Below, in pieces: positions 25,817 to 35,184 of a stretch of DNA of 64,000 nucleotides. Positions within the stretch are counted from its first letter, which is position 1. Every line of letters begins with the position of its first letter. Position numbers and translations under genes: made by a program. Under the pieces are notes generated by a model that saw nothing but the letters and a program-made list of their open reading frames with translations, was not told the DNA's origin and did not search any database. The stretch is from Comamonadaceae bacterium (lineage in GTDB: Bacteria > Pseudomonadota > Gammaproteobacteria > Burkholderiales > Burkholderiaceae_C): positions 1 to 64,000 of the forward strand of contig JAJTEW010000010.1 of NCBI GenBank assembly GCA_021299875.1. Reading direction: 5' to 3'.

Positions 25817-26475
25817 TTCAAGGGACGCCAAGCACCGCTCTCAATGCCAGTGACCAGATTATTCACCGCATCGCGGATGGCCAGATCCAGCACTTTGCCG
25901 TTGAGGGTGGAGTCGTAACCTGCAGTGCTGCCAAAGCCAATCACCTCACGCTCGGAGAGGCTGTATTCACCGGCCCCTTGGATCGAATACACGACTTCGG
26001 ATGTCAGGATGTTGACGATATTGAGGTTGACTTTGGCATAGGCCACCTGCGTCTTGCCACGGCCCAAAATGCCAAACAATTGTTTGTCGCCAACGTCTTT
26101 GCGCCCAAACTCAGTCACATCACCAGTGATCACGTAATCAGCACCTTTGATGTTTTGTGTTTGCTTTTTGAACTCGGCCTCTTGTTTGATTTCAGACATC
26201 ACATTTCGCTCAAGAACACTGAAGCGTTGAGATTGCTGCAAGTGGGTTGTCAAAATGGTTTGTGCCTGGCTGCCCATTCGGTCTTCGTTATTTGAGAAGA
26301 CACCCCGCATGAAGGAAGAGCGGTTGTTGAACTTGCCGATGGAGACAGGAACTCGGGGTTCTGAGCTGGGGCGTGCAGCGGACTCAACCTTTTGAATGGG
26401 CATGGTTCGAGAGGCTTCTTGAACGCATGCACTGAGAGTTAGGATGGCTAAGGAGGCGAGTAAGAGTTTTTTCAT
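25813..26475 (-). CDS. CsgG/HfaB-family outer-membrane lipoprotein
   Basis: 220 residues with lipobox TLSAC (C17). VPVSIGKFNNRSS, TTHLQQSQRFSVLERN, GADYVITGDVTEFG and YSIQGAGEYSLSEREVIGFG match CsgG relatives, which assemble ring-shaped outer-membrane channels in curli secretion (CsgG) or holdfast attachment (HfaB). No curlin-like genes are in the window. It heads the operon with DUF4810 and DUF799. ATG 26475 is used. The upstream leader is extremely AT-rich. Confidence 0.85.
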   Translation of the reverse strand: MKKLLLASLAILTLSACVQEASRTMPIQKVESAARPSSEPRVPVSIGKFNNRSSFMRGVFSNNEDRMGSQAQTILTTHLQQSQRFSVLERNVMSEIKQEAEFKKQTQNIKGADYVITGDVTEFGRKDVGDKQLFGILGRGKTQVAYAKVNLNIVNILTSEVVYSIQGAGEYSLSEREVIGFGSTAGYDSTLNGKVLDLAIRDAVNNLVTGIESGAWRPLK

Positions 26476-26555
26476 CGTGTAGATCAATAAATTTTAGTTA
26501 TTATATTTTAATTTTTTAAAAAATGGCCAATAAATTTTTAAAAATATAAAAAAAT
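26476..26555 (-). promoter_or_regulatory. AT-rich leader and promoter region of the CsgG-DUF4810-DUF799 operon
   Basis: About 85 to 90 percent A+T in an otherwise GC-rich window. Reading leftward it contains TATAAT at 26505-26500, about 25 bases before the start codon, and the palindromic stretch ATTTTTTAAAAAAT. No good -35 is seen at the right distance. Curved AT-rich DNA like this is a typical target of H-NS/MvaT-type silencers. Confidence 0.5.
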
Positions 26556-27074
26556 CTATGGATGACGTATTCGCAGCACCATCTCGTCGCGGCGGATTTC
26601 CACGTCAAAGTGTTTGAGGAAGGCTTGGCCCAGCAGGGCCTGTTCGGGTTGAAGTCCGATCAGCCCCACAGTAACGCTGGTGTCGTTGTGTACCAAGTGC
26701 CCCGCCCGCACAGGCACGCTGCGCACCAGCTGGCCGAGGCGCTGGCCGTTGGCAGTGTGCAAGGTGATGCTTTGGCCCGCAGGCAGCCCGGCCTGAGTGG
26801 CCAGTGCCTGACTCACGCTGACGTGGCTGGCGCCGGTGTCCACCAAAAACGTGACGGGTTGGCGGTTGACTTCGCCCTCCACATGAAAATGCCCGTCGCG
26901 CTGGCGCGGAATGACCAGATCGCCCGAGCTGAGCGCATAGGGCTTGAGGCTGGCTTGGCGCTTGTGTTCCATGCGATCAAACACCAGGTACAACACCCCC
27001 GCCACGGCCAGCCACACGGCTGCGATGGCGAAGGCGCCAAGGCGGGCGGTTGTATGGATTGAGGGCAGGGGCAT
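26556..27074 (-). CDS. membrane-anchored retropepsin-like aspartyl protease (TIGR02281 type)
   Basis: 172 residues. One N-terminal membrane helix (about 12-32) anchors a periplasmic domain. FLVDTGASHVS (Asp79) is the single-lobe aspartyl protease motif, followed by LLGQAFLKHFDVEIR, the second conserved block of the clan AA family. Such proteins should dimerise to form an active site. Substrates are unknown. It is on the same strand and upstream of the lipoprotein operon, separated by the AT-rich leader. Confidence 0.85.
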   Translation of the reverse strand: MPLPSIHTTARLGAFAIAAVWLAVAGVLYLVFDRMEHKRQASLKPYALSSGDLVIPRQRDGHFHVEGEVNRQPVTFLVDTGASHVSVSQALATQAGLPAGQSITLHTANGQRLGQLVRSVPVRAGHLVHNDTSVTVGLIGLQPEQALLGQAFLKHFDVEIRRDEMVLRIRHP

Positions 27075-27220
27075 GACAGGCAATATAGCGGCACCGCTGC
27101 AATGGGCGGCGAAGCCGCTCCGGTCACAAGGACAAACCACCTACCGACCTCTTGGCCAAGCACCCCCTTCAACTGGGGCAGCACAAAGACGATAATCCCC
27201 CCAGTTTTAGAGGAACACCT

Positions 27221-28045
27221 GTGGATTTGATGCTGTTGCTGAAAGCCGCCGTGATGGGCGTGGTCGAGGGTTTGACCGAGTTCTTGCCGATCTCGTCCAC
27301 CGGGCATTTGATTTTGGCCGGGGCTTTGCTGGGCTTTGACGACGCCAAGGCCAAGGTGTTCGACATCGCCATTCAGACCGGGGCCATCCTGGCCGTGATC
27401 ATTGTGTATTGGCAAAAAATCAGCACCACAGTGCGGGCCTTGCCGCACAGCGCCGATGCCCAGCGTTTTGCCTTGAACGTGTTCATCGCCTTTGTGCCTG
27501 CTGTCATTTTGGGCTTGCTGTTTGGCAAGGCCATCAAGGCCAATTTGTTCACGCCCGAGGTGGTGGCCACCAGTTTCATCATTGGCGGTTTCATCATCTT
27601 GTGGGCTGAGCGCAGACAGGCCCGAGCGGTGCACATTGCCGAGGTGGAAAACATGCGCTGGCAAGACGCCCTGAAGGTGGGTTTGGTGCAGTGCCTGGCG
27701 ATGATTCCGGGCACCAGCCGCAGCGGCGCGACCATCATTGGCGGCATGCTGCTGGGCATGTCGCGAAAGGCGGCAACTGACTTCTCGTTTTACTTGGCGA
27801 TTCCCACACTGATCGGCGCGGGCGCATACAGCCTGTACAAAGACCGCGCCTTGCTGAGCATGGCCGACGCGCCGATGTTTGCGGTGGGCTTGGTGTTTTC
27901 GTTCTTGAGCGCTTGGGTGTGTGTGCGGTGGTTGCTCAAGTTCATCTCGACCCACAGTTTCGAGGTGTTCGCCTGGTACCGGATCGTGTTCGGTCTGGTG
28001 GTGCTGGGCACGAGTTACTTTGGGCTGGTGAGCTGGGCGGCTTGA
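27221..28045 (+). CDS. uppP: undecaprenyl-diphosphatase
   Basis: 274 residues with about eight membrane helices. [17 protein letters not shown] carries the Glu and Ser of the active site and [15 protein letters not shown] the Arg/Ser block of the BacA/UppP family. The enzyme recycles undecaprenyl pyrophosphate for peptidoglycan synthesis, and overexpression gives bacitracin resistance. GTG 27221 with AGAGGAA upstream is preferred; ATG 27230 is three codons in. Confidence 0.95.
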   Translation: MDLMLLLKAAVMGVVEGLTEFLPISSTGHLILAGALLGFDDAKAKVFDIAIQTGAILAVIIVYWQKISTTVRALPHSADAQRFALNVFIAFVPAVILGLLFGKAIKANLFTPEVVATSFIIGGFIILWAERRQARAVHIAEVENMRWQDALKVGLVQCLAMIPGTSRSGATIIGGMLLGMSRKAATDFSFYLAIPTLIGAGAYSLYKDRALLSMADAPMFAVGLVFSFLSAWVCVRWLLKFISTHSFEVFAWYRIVFGLVVLGTSYFGLVSWAA

Positions 28046-28072
28046 TCGGTCTTGTTTTTCACAGACCCCTGC

Positions 28073-29296
28073 ATGTCTGACACCCTGTCCGCCTCTTTTC
28101 GCCGTCTGGCTTGGTCCAATTTGCTGGCCCAATCGGCCGAGCAGCTGAGCCTGGCCGCTGTGCCCATTGTGGCGGTGCTGTTGCTGAAAGCCGGGCCCGG
28201 TGAAATTGGTTTGCTGGCCGCCATCCAATCGTTGCCGTTTTTGCTGCTGTCCATGCCGCTGGGCCTGCTGGCCGACCGCACTTCGCGCACGCGCTTGATG
28301 GCCTTGGCCGAGACGTTGCGGGCCTTGGCTTTGTTGTTGTTGCTGGCGCTGATCGTCACGGGGAATGTGTCGATTGCGGCTTTGGCCGTCATTGGTTTCA
28401 TCGCGGCGGTGGGCACGGTGGCCTTCAGTGTGGCGGCGCCTTCGCTGGTGCCTGCTTTGGTGCAGGTCGATGGTCTGGCGCAAGCCAATGGCCGGCTGGA
28501 GCTGGCACGCAGCGCGGCCTTTGCAGCAGGCCCGGCTTTGGCAGGTGCTTTGATCGCGTGGACCGGGGCGTCTGCGGCCTTTGTGCTGTCGGGCATGTTG
28601 TCGGTGGCGGCGGTGTTGTGCTTGCGTGGCATTGCTGAACCTGCGCGTGCTCCCATGCCTGCACGCCACCCTTTGCTGGAGTTGCAAGACGGTGCCAAGT
28701 GGGTGTGGCAGAGCGATTTGCTCAGGCCCATGATGTTTTGCGCCATCGCTTGGAACATTTCTTGGTTCATGCTGCAAGCGGCCTATGTGCCCTATGCCAT
28801 CCACGACTTGGGGCTGGATGCGAGTGGCGTGGGCGTGACGCTGGCTTTGTATGGCGTAGGCATGATCGTGGGCGCATTGCTGGCGCCGCGTGTGGTGCGC
28901 GCGCTGCCGTTTGGGCAGGCGATTTTGCTGGGGCCTTACTTCTCGGTGCTGGCGGCGGTCACCATGGCGCTGACCTTGTTTTGGCCGCATGGCTGGTTGG
29001 CGGCCTTGTCTTACTTTTTCTTTGGGGCGGGGCCGATCATCTGGACCATCACCTCGACCACCCTGCGCCAGACAGTGACGCCTGCGGCCATGATCGGGCG
29101 GGTCACGTCGATCAACATCGTGGTCAGCACAGGCGCACGCCCGCTGGGTGCGGCGCTGGGTGGTGTGGTGGGGGTGAGCTTTCCGGTGTCAGTCAGCCTG
29201 TGGTGCGTGGTGTTGGGCTTTGGCTTGCAGGCCATCATCATCAGCGCGTCCAAGATCAGGACGCTCAAGCGCTTGCCTGAACCCTTGACCGATTAA
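28073..29296 (+). CDS. MFS transporter (EntS/MFS_3-like)
   Basis: 407 residues with twelve predicted membrane helices. SMPLGLLADRTSRTRLM is the loop 2-3 motif of the major facilitator superfamily; the overall pattern (NLLAQSAEQLSLAAVPIVAV, FGAGPIIWTITSTTLRQ, GRVTSINIVVSTGARPLGAAL) fits the MFS_3 exporters of drugs or siderophores. It begins 27 bases after uppP and is followed after 26 bases by a SnoaL-like gene. The substrate is not predictable. Confidence 0.82.
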   Translation: MSDTLSASFRRLAWSNLLAQSAEQLSLAAVPIVAVLLLKAGPGEIGLLAAIQSLPFLLLSMPLGLLADRTSRTRLMALAETLRALALLLLLALIVTGNVSIAALAVIGFIAAVGTVAFSVAAPSLVPALVQVDGLAQANGRLELARSAAFAAGPALAGALIAWTGASAAFVLSGMLSVAAVLCLRGIAEPARAPMPARHPLLELQDGAKWVWQSDLLRPMMFCAIAWNISWFMLQAAYVPYAIHDLGLDASGVGVTLALYGVGMIVGALLAPRVVRALPFGQAILLGPYFSVLAAVTMALTLFWPHGWLAALSYFFFGAGPIIWTITSTTLRQTVTPAAMIGRVTSINIVVSTGARPLGAALGGVVGVSFPVSVSLWCVVLGFGLQAIIISASKIRTLKRLPEPLTD

Positions 29297-29322
29297 AGTC
29301 AGTACCGATAGGAGACAACACC

Positions 29323-29820
29323 ATGCAACAAGCCGCGTTTGAAGAATTGTTGAAGCGGTTTTCAGCCGCTGCCGAAGCGGGCGATGGCGAGGCCTTTGCG
29401 CAGTGCTTCACGGCCGATGGCATTTACCACGACTACATCTACGGCGACCACACGGGCCGCGCCGACATCGCCCACATGATGAACGACTTGTTTCACCGCG
29501 ATGCCGGGCCGGATTACCGCTGGGAGATGTTCGAGCCCGTGTGCAATGGGCAGGTGGCCTATGCGAGGTCTTTGTCGAGCTTCACCTCGAAGGTGCCCGA
29601 GTTTGCGGGGCGGCAGGTGGTGATCGACGGCATCAGCCGCTTTGCGCTGCGAGACGGGCTGATTTGCGATTACAGTGAATCGGTCAATGGCGGCGTGGCC
29701 ATGGTGCAGCTGGGGGTGGCTGCGCCGCGCCTGGAAAAAGTGCTCAAACGCTGGAGTCAGCAATTGCTGGACCAGCCCGCGACGCAAGCGTTTTTGGCCC
29801 GTGGCAAGCGCACGGTGTGA
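29323..29820 (+). CDS. SnoaL/NTF2-like domain protein
   Basis: 165 residues with an NTF2-like cone fold: LLKRFSAAAEAGDGEAFAQC, FTADGIYHDYIYGDHTGRAD and FEPVCNGQVAYARSLSSF are the usual helix-strand blocks. Members act as isomerases, hydratases or binding proteins. ATG 29323 has AGGAGA upstream. It lies in a tight operon between the MFS transporter and a crotonase, suggesting a shared catabolic task. Confidence 0.78.
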   Translation: MQQAAFEELLKRFSAAAEAGDGEAFAQCFTADGIYHDYIYGDHTGRADIAHMMNDLFHRDAGPDYRWEMFEPVCNGQVAYARSLSSFTSKVPEFAGRQVVIDGISRFALRDGLICDYSESVNGGVAMVQLGVAAPRLEKVLKRWSQQLLDQPATQAFLARGKRTV

Positions 29821-29851
29821 GTTGTTCCATGCTTCTTTGAAAGGCCAAGCC

Positions 29852-30664
29852 ATGAGTTACCAAGACATCCTCTACAACGTCGAACACCGCATCGCGACCA
29901 TCACCTTGAACCGGCCGGACAAGCTCAACGCCTGGACCCACGTCATGGAGCGCGAGGTGCGCCAGGCCATGGACGCCGCCGCCGCAGACGAGGGTGTGCG
30001 CGCCATCGTGCTCACGGGTGCGGGGCGGGGTTTTTGCGCAGGGGCCGACATGGATTTGCTCAAGGGTCTGGACCCGAGCGACATCACCGCGACCACGTGG
30101 ACAAAACCTTTCGATGTGAACCAGCGGCTGGATTACCAGACGCGTTACGGGTTTTACCCGGCGATCCCCAAGCCGGTGATCGGCATGCTGAACGGCGCAA
30201 CCGCAGGCATTGGGCTGGTGCACGCCTTGTATTGCGACATCCGATTCGCGGCCGACAACGCGGTGTTCACCACCGCGTTTTCAAGGCGCGGCTTGATTGC
30301 CGAGCATGGCCTGAGCTGGATGCTGCCCCGCATGGTAGGCCACGCCCATGCGATGGACTTGCTGCTGTCGGCCCGCAAAGTGCTGGCTCCCGAGGCGCAG
30401 GCCATGGGCCTGGTGAACAAGGTGTTTGCACCCGAGGCTTTGGCCGCAGCCACTTACGCCTATGTGCGTGACTTGGTGGACAACGTGTCGCCCCGTTCGA
30501 TGGCAGTCATCAAGCGCCAGCAGTACGACGCGCCGTTCCAGACGCTGGCCGAAAACAACCGCCAGGCCAACGTGGAGATGGCCCTCAGTTTTGCGAGTGA
30601 TGACTTTCGCGAAGGCGTGGCGCATTTCATGGAGAAACGCGCACCACAATTCACGGGCAACTGA
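29852..30664 (+). CDS. enoyl-CoA hydratase/isomerase family protein
   Basis: 270 residues. TITLNRPDKLNAWTHVM, GRGFCAGADMDLL (oxyanion hole) and MLNGATAGIGLVHALYCDI mark the crotonase fold; FSRRGLIAEHGLSWMLPR contains the Glu that hydratases use as base, while the first hydratase Glu position carries Gly or Ile. This fits the relaxed subgroup common in Burkholderiales degradation clusters. It starts 31 bases after the SnoaL-like gene. The CoA substrate is unknown. Confidence 0.83.
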   Translation: MSYQDILYNVEHRIATITLNRPDKLNAWTHVMEREVRQAMDAAAADEGVRAIVLTGAGRGFCAGADMDLLKGLDPSDITATTWTKPFDVNQRLDYQTRYGFYPAIPKPVIGMLNGATAGIGLVHALYCDIRFAADNAVFTTAFSRRGLIAEHGLSWMLPRMVGHAHAMDLLLSARKVLAPEAQAMGLVNKVFAPEALAAATYAYVRDLVDNVSPRSMAVIKRQQYDAPFQTLAENNRQANVEMALSFASDDFREGVAHFMEKRAPQFTGN

Positions 30665-30743
30665 GGCTCAGGGGAAGCCACAGGGGTCGACACGGCCAAG
30701 CAGCCGTTTGTGCATGTTCATAAAAGGGTGCAACCCATGGGCT

Positions 30744-31544
30744 TCAGGCGCCCATATTGCGCAGCGAGGCTTCAATCGCTGCGGCGGTGGCGATGGGTTT
30801 TTCCATGGGGAACAGGTGTGAGCCGTCGAGCATCATCAAGCGGCCTTTGACCACTTGGTGGGTCAGCTCTGCTCCGGCTTGGCGCATTTCGGCCGAGTGC
30901 GTGCCGCCGATGAAAGCGGCAGGGCATTTGAGGGGTTTGCGCTTGAGCAGGCTGTCGAGTTTGTGCGGCAGGCTGTTGTAAATGGCGGTTTCCACTTCGC
31001 GGTCAAAGCTCAAGACGCGTTGCCCGTTTTCTTCATGGGTGCCGAACTCGATGTAGTCGCGCAAGACCTGCGGGTCCCAGCGCACAAAGGACTTTTTGTG
31101 CTGAAAATTCTCGAGTGCAGCTTGGGCATCGGGCCAGTGGTTGCGCCGTTTTTGGCTGATGCGCCCAGGTGACAGGGCGCCGATCAGCGGCGTGCGTTTG
31201 GCCAAGCCCAGCGTGGTGGCCCGCCAGCCGCCCAGCACCGGAGAGTCGATCAGGAGAACGCCGCGCGCCAGCTCGGGGTGGCGGGCGGCACACATGAGGC
31301 TCAGGATGCCGCCCAGCGAGTGGCCGACCAGGAATGCGGGTTCTCCGTCGCCTTGCAGCGCCTTGGCAAAGTCGGCCAGTTGCTGCACCAAGTGGGGCCA
31401 GTTGTTGGTGACGGGGTATTGCGGGTCATGCCCAAATTTTTCGATGGCATCGACTTGAAAGCCGCGTTGGCGCAGGCTGTCAAAAATCACGCTGTAAGTG
31501 CTGGCCGGAAAGCTGTTGCCGTGCGAGAAGATGATGCGCGCCAT
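30744..31544 (-). CDS. alpha/beta hydrolase
   Basis: 266 residues. IIFSHGNSFPASTYSVIFDSL is the oxyanion-loop strand, FLVGHSLGGILSLMCAA contains the nucleophile elbow (Ser in GHSLGG), and GSHLFPMEKP carries the catalytic His. Its start (ATG 31544) shares one base with the stop of the Anbu gene (TGATG), so it is translated with the proteasome-like peptidase. The substrate is unknown. Confidence 0.85.
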   Translation of the reverse strand: MARIIFSHGNSFPASTYSVIFDSLRQRGFQVDAIEKFGHDPQYPVTNNWPHLVQQLADFAKALQGDGEPAFLVGHSLGGILSLMCAARHPELARGVLLIDSPVLGGWRATTLGLAKRTPLIGALSPGRISQKRRNHWPDAQAALENFQHKKSFVRWDPQVLRDYIEFGTHEENGQRVLSFDREVETAIYNSLPHKLDSLLKRKPLKCPAAFIGGTHSAEMRQAGAELTHQVVKGRLMMLDGSHLFPMEKPIATAAAIEASLRNMGA

Positions 31545-32371
31545 CAGATCAGTTTCTCTTCGGGGGTGGTGATCTTCTTGAGCAAGGCATTGCGCTGGGC
31601 GGGCACCATGAGGGGGATGTTGGTTGCGCCGCCGTTCCACATGGGGTCTTCGATGCTGTCGAACATCTGGCGCAGCTTGTCGCCCCAGCTCGTGCGCAGC
31701 ATTTTGAAATACGGGTTGTGCTCGTCGATGCACATGATGCGGTCGGTGTGCAAGCTGCCGGCTGGGTAGACCACCATGTCCAGCGGCAGGCCCACCGACA
31801 GGTTGGATTTAAGGGTGGAGTCCATCGACACCAAGGCGCATTTGGCCGCTTCGTCCAGTGGGGTGTTGGGGGTGATCACGCGGTCGAGCACGGGTTTGCC
31901 GTATTTCGATTCGCCAATCTGGAAGTAGGGCGTTTCGTCGGTGGCTTCGATGAAGTTGCCCGGTGAATAGACCTGGAACAGGCGCATGCCTTCGCCGCCG
32001 ATTTGGCCGCCAAAAATCATGGACACGTTGAACTCGACACCCGAGGCACGCAACGCTGCGGCATCGCGCTCGTACACGCGGCGCACGGCCGCGCCCAGCA
32101 CGCGGGTGGCGTCGAACATGCTTTTGGCGTTCCAGATGGTCAGGGGTTCGTCTTGGCCGGGCTCGACCAGTTTTTCGATCTGCAGCACTTCGCGCACCGA
32201 CTGCGAAATGCTCAGGTTGCCCGCCGACAGCAAGGTCATGAAGCGGTCGCCTGCTTTTTCATAGACGATCATTTTGCGGAAGGTGCTGATCTGGTCCAGG
32301 CCCGCGTTGGTGCGGGAGTCGGACAAAAACACCAGTCCGGCGCGGGTTTTGACTGCAACGCAATAGGTCAT
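31544..32371 (-). CDS. Anbu-type proteasome-like peptidase
   Basis: 275 residues of the ancestral beta-subunit family. After the initiator Met the sequence begins TYCVAVKTRAG; Thr2, Asp18 and Lys33 occupy the positions of the proteasomal catalytic triad (Thr1, Asp17, Lys33). The N-terminal Thr nucleophile would be exposed by removal of Met. Anbu assembles into rings or open helices in the cytoplasm. In many genomes it sits with an ATP-grasp protein, an alpha-E protein and a transglutaminase; here the partner is an alpha/beta hydrolase and mutS lies upstream, 11 bases away. Confidence 0.88.
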   Translation of the reverse strand: MTYCVAVKTRAGLVFLSDSRTNAGLDQISTFRKMIVYEKAGDRFMTLLSAGNLSISQSVREVLQIEKLVEPGQDEPLTIWNAKSMFDATRVLGAAVRRVYERDAAALRASGVEFNVSMIFGGQIGGEGMRLFQVYSPGNFIEATDETPYFQIGESKYGKPVLDRVITPNTPLDEAAKCALVSMDSTLKSNLSVGLPLDMVVYPAGSLHTDRIMCIDEHNPYFKMLRTSWGDKLRQMFDSIEDPMWNGGATNIPLMVPAQRNALLKKITTPEEKLI

Positions 32372-32382
32372 GAATGGGCTCT

Positions 32383-35043
32383 TTAATGTTTGGGCAGCAG
32401 GCGCTGCAGGGCATAGAGGGCGTCCAGCGCTTCGCGAGGGCTCAAGGCGTCGGGGTTGATTTGGGCCAGCGCCACTTCGATGGGGCTGGGACCTGTGGCT
32501 TCGGACTCGGGCGGGGCGGCGAACAGGTCCACCTGCTGGCGGCTTTCGGTGGCCCCGGCTTCCAAAGCGCTCAGCGCGTGGCGGGCGTGGTTGAGGACAG
32601 CCGCAGGCATGCCAGCCAGTCGTGCCACTTGCACGCCATAACTCTTGTTGGCGGGGCCGGCTTGCAACTCGTGCAAGAACACAATCGACGCCCCCGATTC
32701 GGCGGCGCTCACATGCATGTTGACAGCCGCCGTGTGCGTGGCCGGGAACTCGGTCAGCTCAAAGTAGTGCGTGGCAAACAGGGCAAAGGCCTGCGTTTTG
32801 TTGTGCAGGTGGGTGGCGATGCCGCTGGCCAAGGCCAAGCCGTCAAAGGTGGAGGTGCCACGCCCGATTTCGTCCATCAGGACCAGGCTGTGCGGCGTGG
32901 CGCTGTGCAAGATTTGCGCGGCTTCGGTCATCTCCAGCATGAAGGTGGATTGTGCGTTGGCCAGGTCGTCGGCTGCACCGATGCGGGTGTGGATGGCGTC
33001 AATCGGCCCCAGGCGGCAGCGGCTGGCGGGCACATGGCTGCCGATGCTGGCCAAAAGCACGATGAGTGCCACCTGGCGCATGTAGGTCGATTTGCCGCCC
33101 ATGTTGGGGCCGGTGATGATTTGCAATCTCTGCTTGGGGCCCATCAGCGTGTCGTTGGCGATGAAGCTGGCCCCCGACATCTGGGCCAACCGGGCCTCGA
33201 CCACCGGATGACGGCCCTGACGAATTTCGATGCAAGGCTCTTTGGTGAACTCGGGGGCGCACCAATGGAGCGTGAGCGAGCGCTCGGTCAGGGCGCACAG
33301 CACATCGAGCGAAGCCATGGCCTGCGCCAGTTCGGTGAGCGCGGGCACAAAGGGCTGTAATTGGTCGAGCAGGCCTTCGTACAGCCACCTCTCACGGACC
33401 AGGGCGCGTTCTTGCGCCGACAGGGCTTTGTCTTCAAAGGTTTTGAGCTCGGGCGTGATGAAACGCTCGGCGTTTTTCAGGGTCTGGCGGCGGCGGTAGT
33501 CGTCGGGCACTTTGTCCAGTTGCCCTTGCGTGACCTCGATGTAAAAGCCGTGCACCTTGTTGAACTGCACCCGCAGGTTGGCAATGCCGGTGCGCTCTTT
33601 TTCGCGGGTTTCCAAGTCGAGCAAGAAGGCATCGCAGTGGGTCTGGATGCCGCGCAGCTCGTCCAACTCGGCGTCCAGGCCGTCTGCGATCACACCGCCG
33701 TCTCGCACCAAGGCCGAGGGCTCTTCGAGCAAGGCCATTTGCAGAAGTTCGGCGCAATGGGTGGGGGGCGAGAGCCAGCGGGCCATGCCGGCCAGCAAGG
33801 TTCCGGGCTCGGAGTTCAAGGCCTGCAGTTGCGTGGACAGTGAGGCCGCACGCGCCAGTGCATGGCGCAGGGCCACCAGTTCGCGCGGACGCACCTGGCG
33901 CAGCGCCGTGCGGGCGGTGATGCGTTCCACGTCGCTCGCGCCTTTGAGTTGTTCGCGCAGGTTGCTCCAAGCACCCGATCCACTGTCGCCGCGCAAAATA
34001 GCTTGAGCTTGCAGGCGTTCGATGGCGGTTTGACGGTCGCGCGGCGGGCTGAGCAGCCAGCTTTTGAGCAGGCGGCTGCCCATGCCGGTCATGCAGGTGT
34101 CAAGCAGAGCAAACAGCGTGGGTGAATCCGAAGCGCTTTCGCCGCGCAGGGTTTGCGTCAGCTCCAGGTTGCGGCGGGTGCTGGCGGGCAGGTCAATGAG
34201 TGCATCTGAGCGCTGCACCTGCACCCGCTGCACATGGGGCAGGCTGCGGCCCTGGGTGTGTTCGGCATAGGTGAGGAGGGCCGCTGCGGCGGCATGCGCG
34301 TCGGCCAGGGTATCGGCGCTCCAGGCGGCGAGCGACGCGGCCTGCAACTGACCGAGCAGTTTGCGTTGGCCCAGGCCGGTGTCAAATTGAAAATCCGGCC
34401 GCAGGGCCAGTGACCAGTTGCCCCGGCCTGCGGTTTTGAGGCTGCGCAGTTTTTGCTCAAAGGTCGGTGTCATGCCCGCGCTGGCCAGCAGCTCGCTGGG
34501 GGCGATGCGGTCGATCCAGTCGGCCAACTCGTCCTGTGCGCATTCCGCCAGGTGCACCACGCCTTGGGTGACGCTCAGCCACGCCAAGCCGCAGCGGTTT
34601 TTACCCGCTTGGTGCACAGCCAGCAAGATGGCTTCGCTTTTGTCGGAGAGCAGCTCGGCGTCGGTCAGGGTGCCGGGGGTGACCACGCGCACCACTTTGC
34701 GCTCGACCGGACCTTTGGATGTGGCCACATCGCCCACTTGTTCGCAAATGGCCACCGACTCGCCCAGCTTGATCAAGCGGGCCAAATAGGTTTCCATCGA
34801 ATGAAAAGGCACACCGGCCATCATGACCGGTTGCCCGGCCGATTGGCCTCGGCGCGTGAGGGTGATGTCGAGCAGGCCTGCGGCTTTTTCGGCATCGCCA
34901 AAGAACAACTCGTAAAAGTCGCCCATGCGGTAGAACACCAACGTGTCTGGAAACTCCGCCTTGATGCCCAGGTACTGGGCCATCATGGGCGTGTGGCCAG
35001 CGTAGTCAGCGGGGCTGGGGGCTTGGAGCATGTCGTTGGGCAT
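32383..35043 (-). CDS. mutS: DNA mismatch repair protein MutS
   Basis: 886 residues. The mismatch-reading motif is in [20 protein letters not shown] (Phe-Tyr-Glu). The core domains follow, and the ATPase has Walker [14 protein letters not shown], Walker [17 protein letters not shown] and [13 protein letters not shown]. The C-terminal part ends with a dimer region [19 protein letters not shown] 35043 is used; ATG 35031 is also possible, and neither has a strong ribosome-binding site. It recognises mismatches and works with MutL. Confidence 0.97.
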   Translation of the reverse strand: MPNDMLQAPSPADYAGHTPMMAQYLGIKAEFPDTLVFYRMGDFYELFFGDAEKAAGLLDITLTRRGQSAGQPVMMAGVPFHSMETYLARLIKLGESVAICEQVGDVATSKGPVERKVVRVVTPGTLTDAELLSDKSEAILLAVHQAGKNRCGLAWLSVTQGVVHLAECAQDELADWIDRIAPSELLASAGMTPTFEQKLRSLKTAGRGNWSLALRPDFQFDTGLGQRKLLGQLQAASLAAWSADTLADAHAAAAALLTYAEHTQGRSLPHVQRVQVQRSDALIDLPASTRRNLELTQTLRGESASDSPTLFALLDTCMTGMGSRLLKSWLLSPPRDRQTAIERLQAQAILRGDSGSGAWSNLREQLKGASDVERITARTALRQVRPRELVALRHALARAASLSTQLQALNSEPGTLLAGMARWLSPPTHCAELLQMALLEEPSALVRDGGVIADGLDAELDELRGIQTHCDAFLLDLETREKERTGIANLRVQFNKVHGFYIEVTQGQLDKVPDDYRRRQTLKNAERFITPELKTFEDKALSAQERALVRERWLYEGLLDQLQPFVPALTELAQAMASLDVLCALTERSLTLHWCAPEFTKEPCIEIRQGRHPVVEARLAQMSGASFIANDTLMGPKQRLQIITGPNMGGKSTYMRQVALIVLLASIGSHVPASRCRLGPIDAIHTRIGAADDLANAQSTFMLEMTEAAQILHSATPHSLVLMDEIGRGTSTFDGLALASGIATHLHNKTQAFALFATHYFELTEFPATHTAAVNMHVSAAESGASIVFLHELQAGPANKSYGVQVARLAGMPAAVLNHARHALSALEAGATESRQQVDLFAAPPESEATGPSPIEVALAQINPDALSPREALDALYALQRLLPKH

Positions 35044-35163
35044 CAAGAACGGAGCTGACTTGCGTCAAAGTCACCGGATTCGGGAGTGGGTTTGTAAGGC
35101 TAGGATTGATTTTAGTGGGAGTGAGGTGCGGGCTTCTTTACAATCGTGGCAACGAAACTCCCA

Positions 35164-35179
35164 GGGCTCCAATGAGCCC
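35164..35179 (+). other. small hairpin just before the CorC/HlyC start codon
   Basis: GGGCTC (35164-35169) and GAGCCC (35174-35179) form a six-pair GC stem with a CAAT loop, ending five bases before ATG 35185. It occupies the place of a ribosome-binding site and no AGGAGG-like sequence is seen. TACAAT near 35140 may be the -10 of the promoter. Confidence 0.5.
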
Positions 35180-35184
35180 CTTGT

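Noticed and set aside
26813-28990. Very long open frame (about 725 codons) on the minus strand across uppP and the MFS gene
   Set aside because: It is an antisense shadow of two clear membrane-protein genes, rich in His/Gln/Arg, with no recognisable domain; GC-rich codon bias creates such frames.
32374-33360. Plus-strand frame of 328 codons opposite mutS
   Set aside because: Shadow of the conserved MutS ATPase region.
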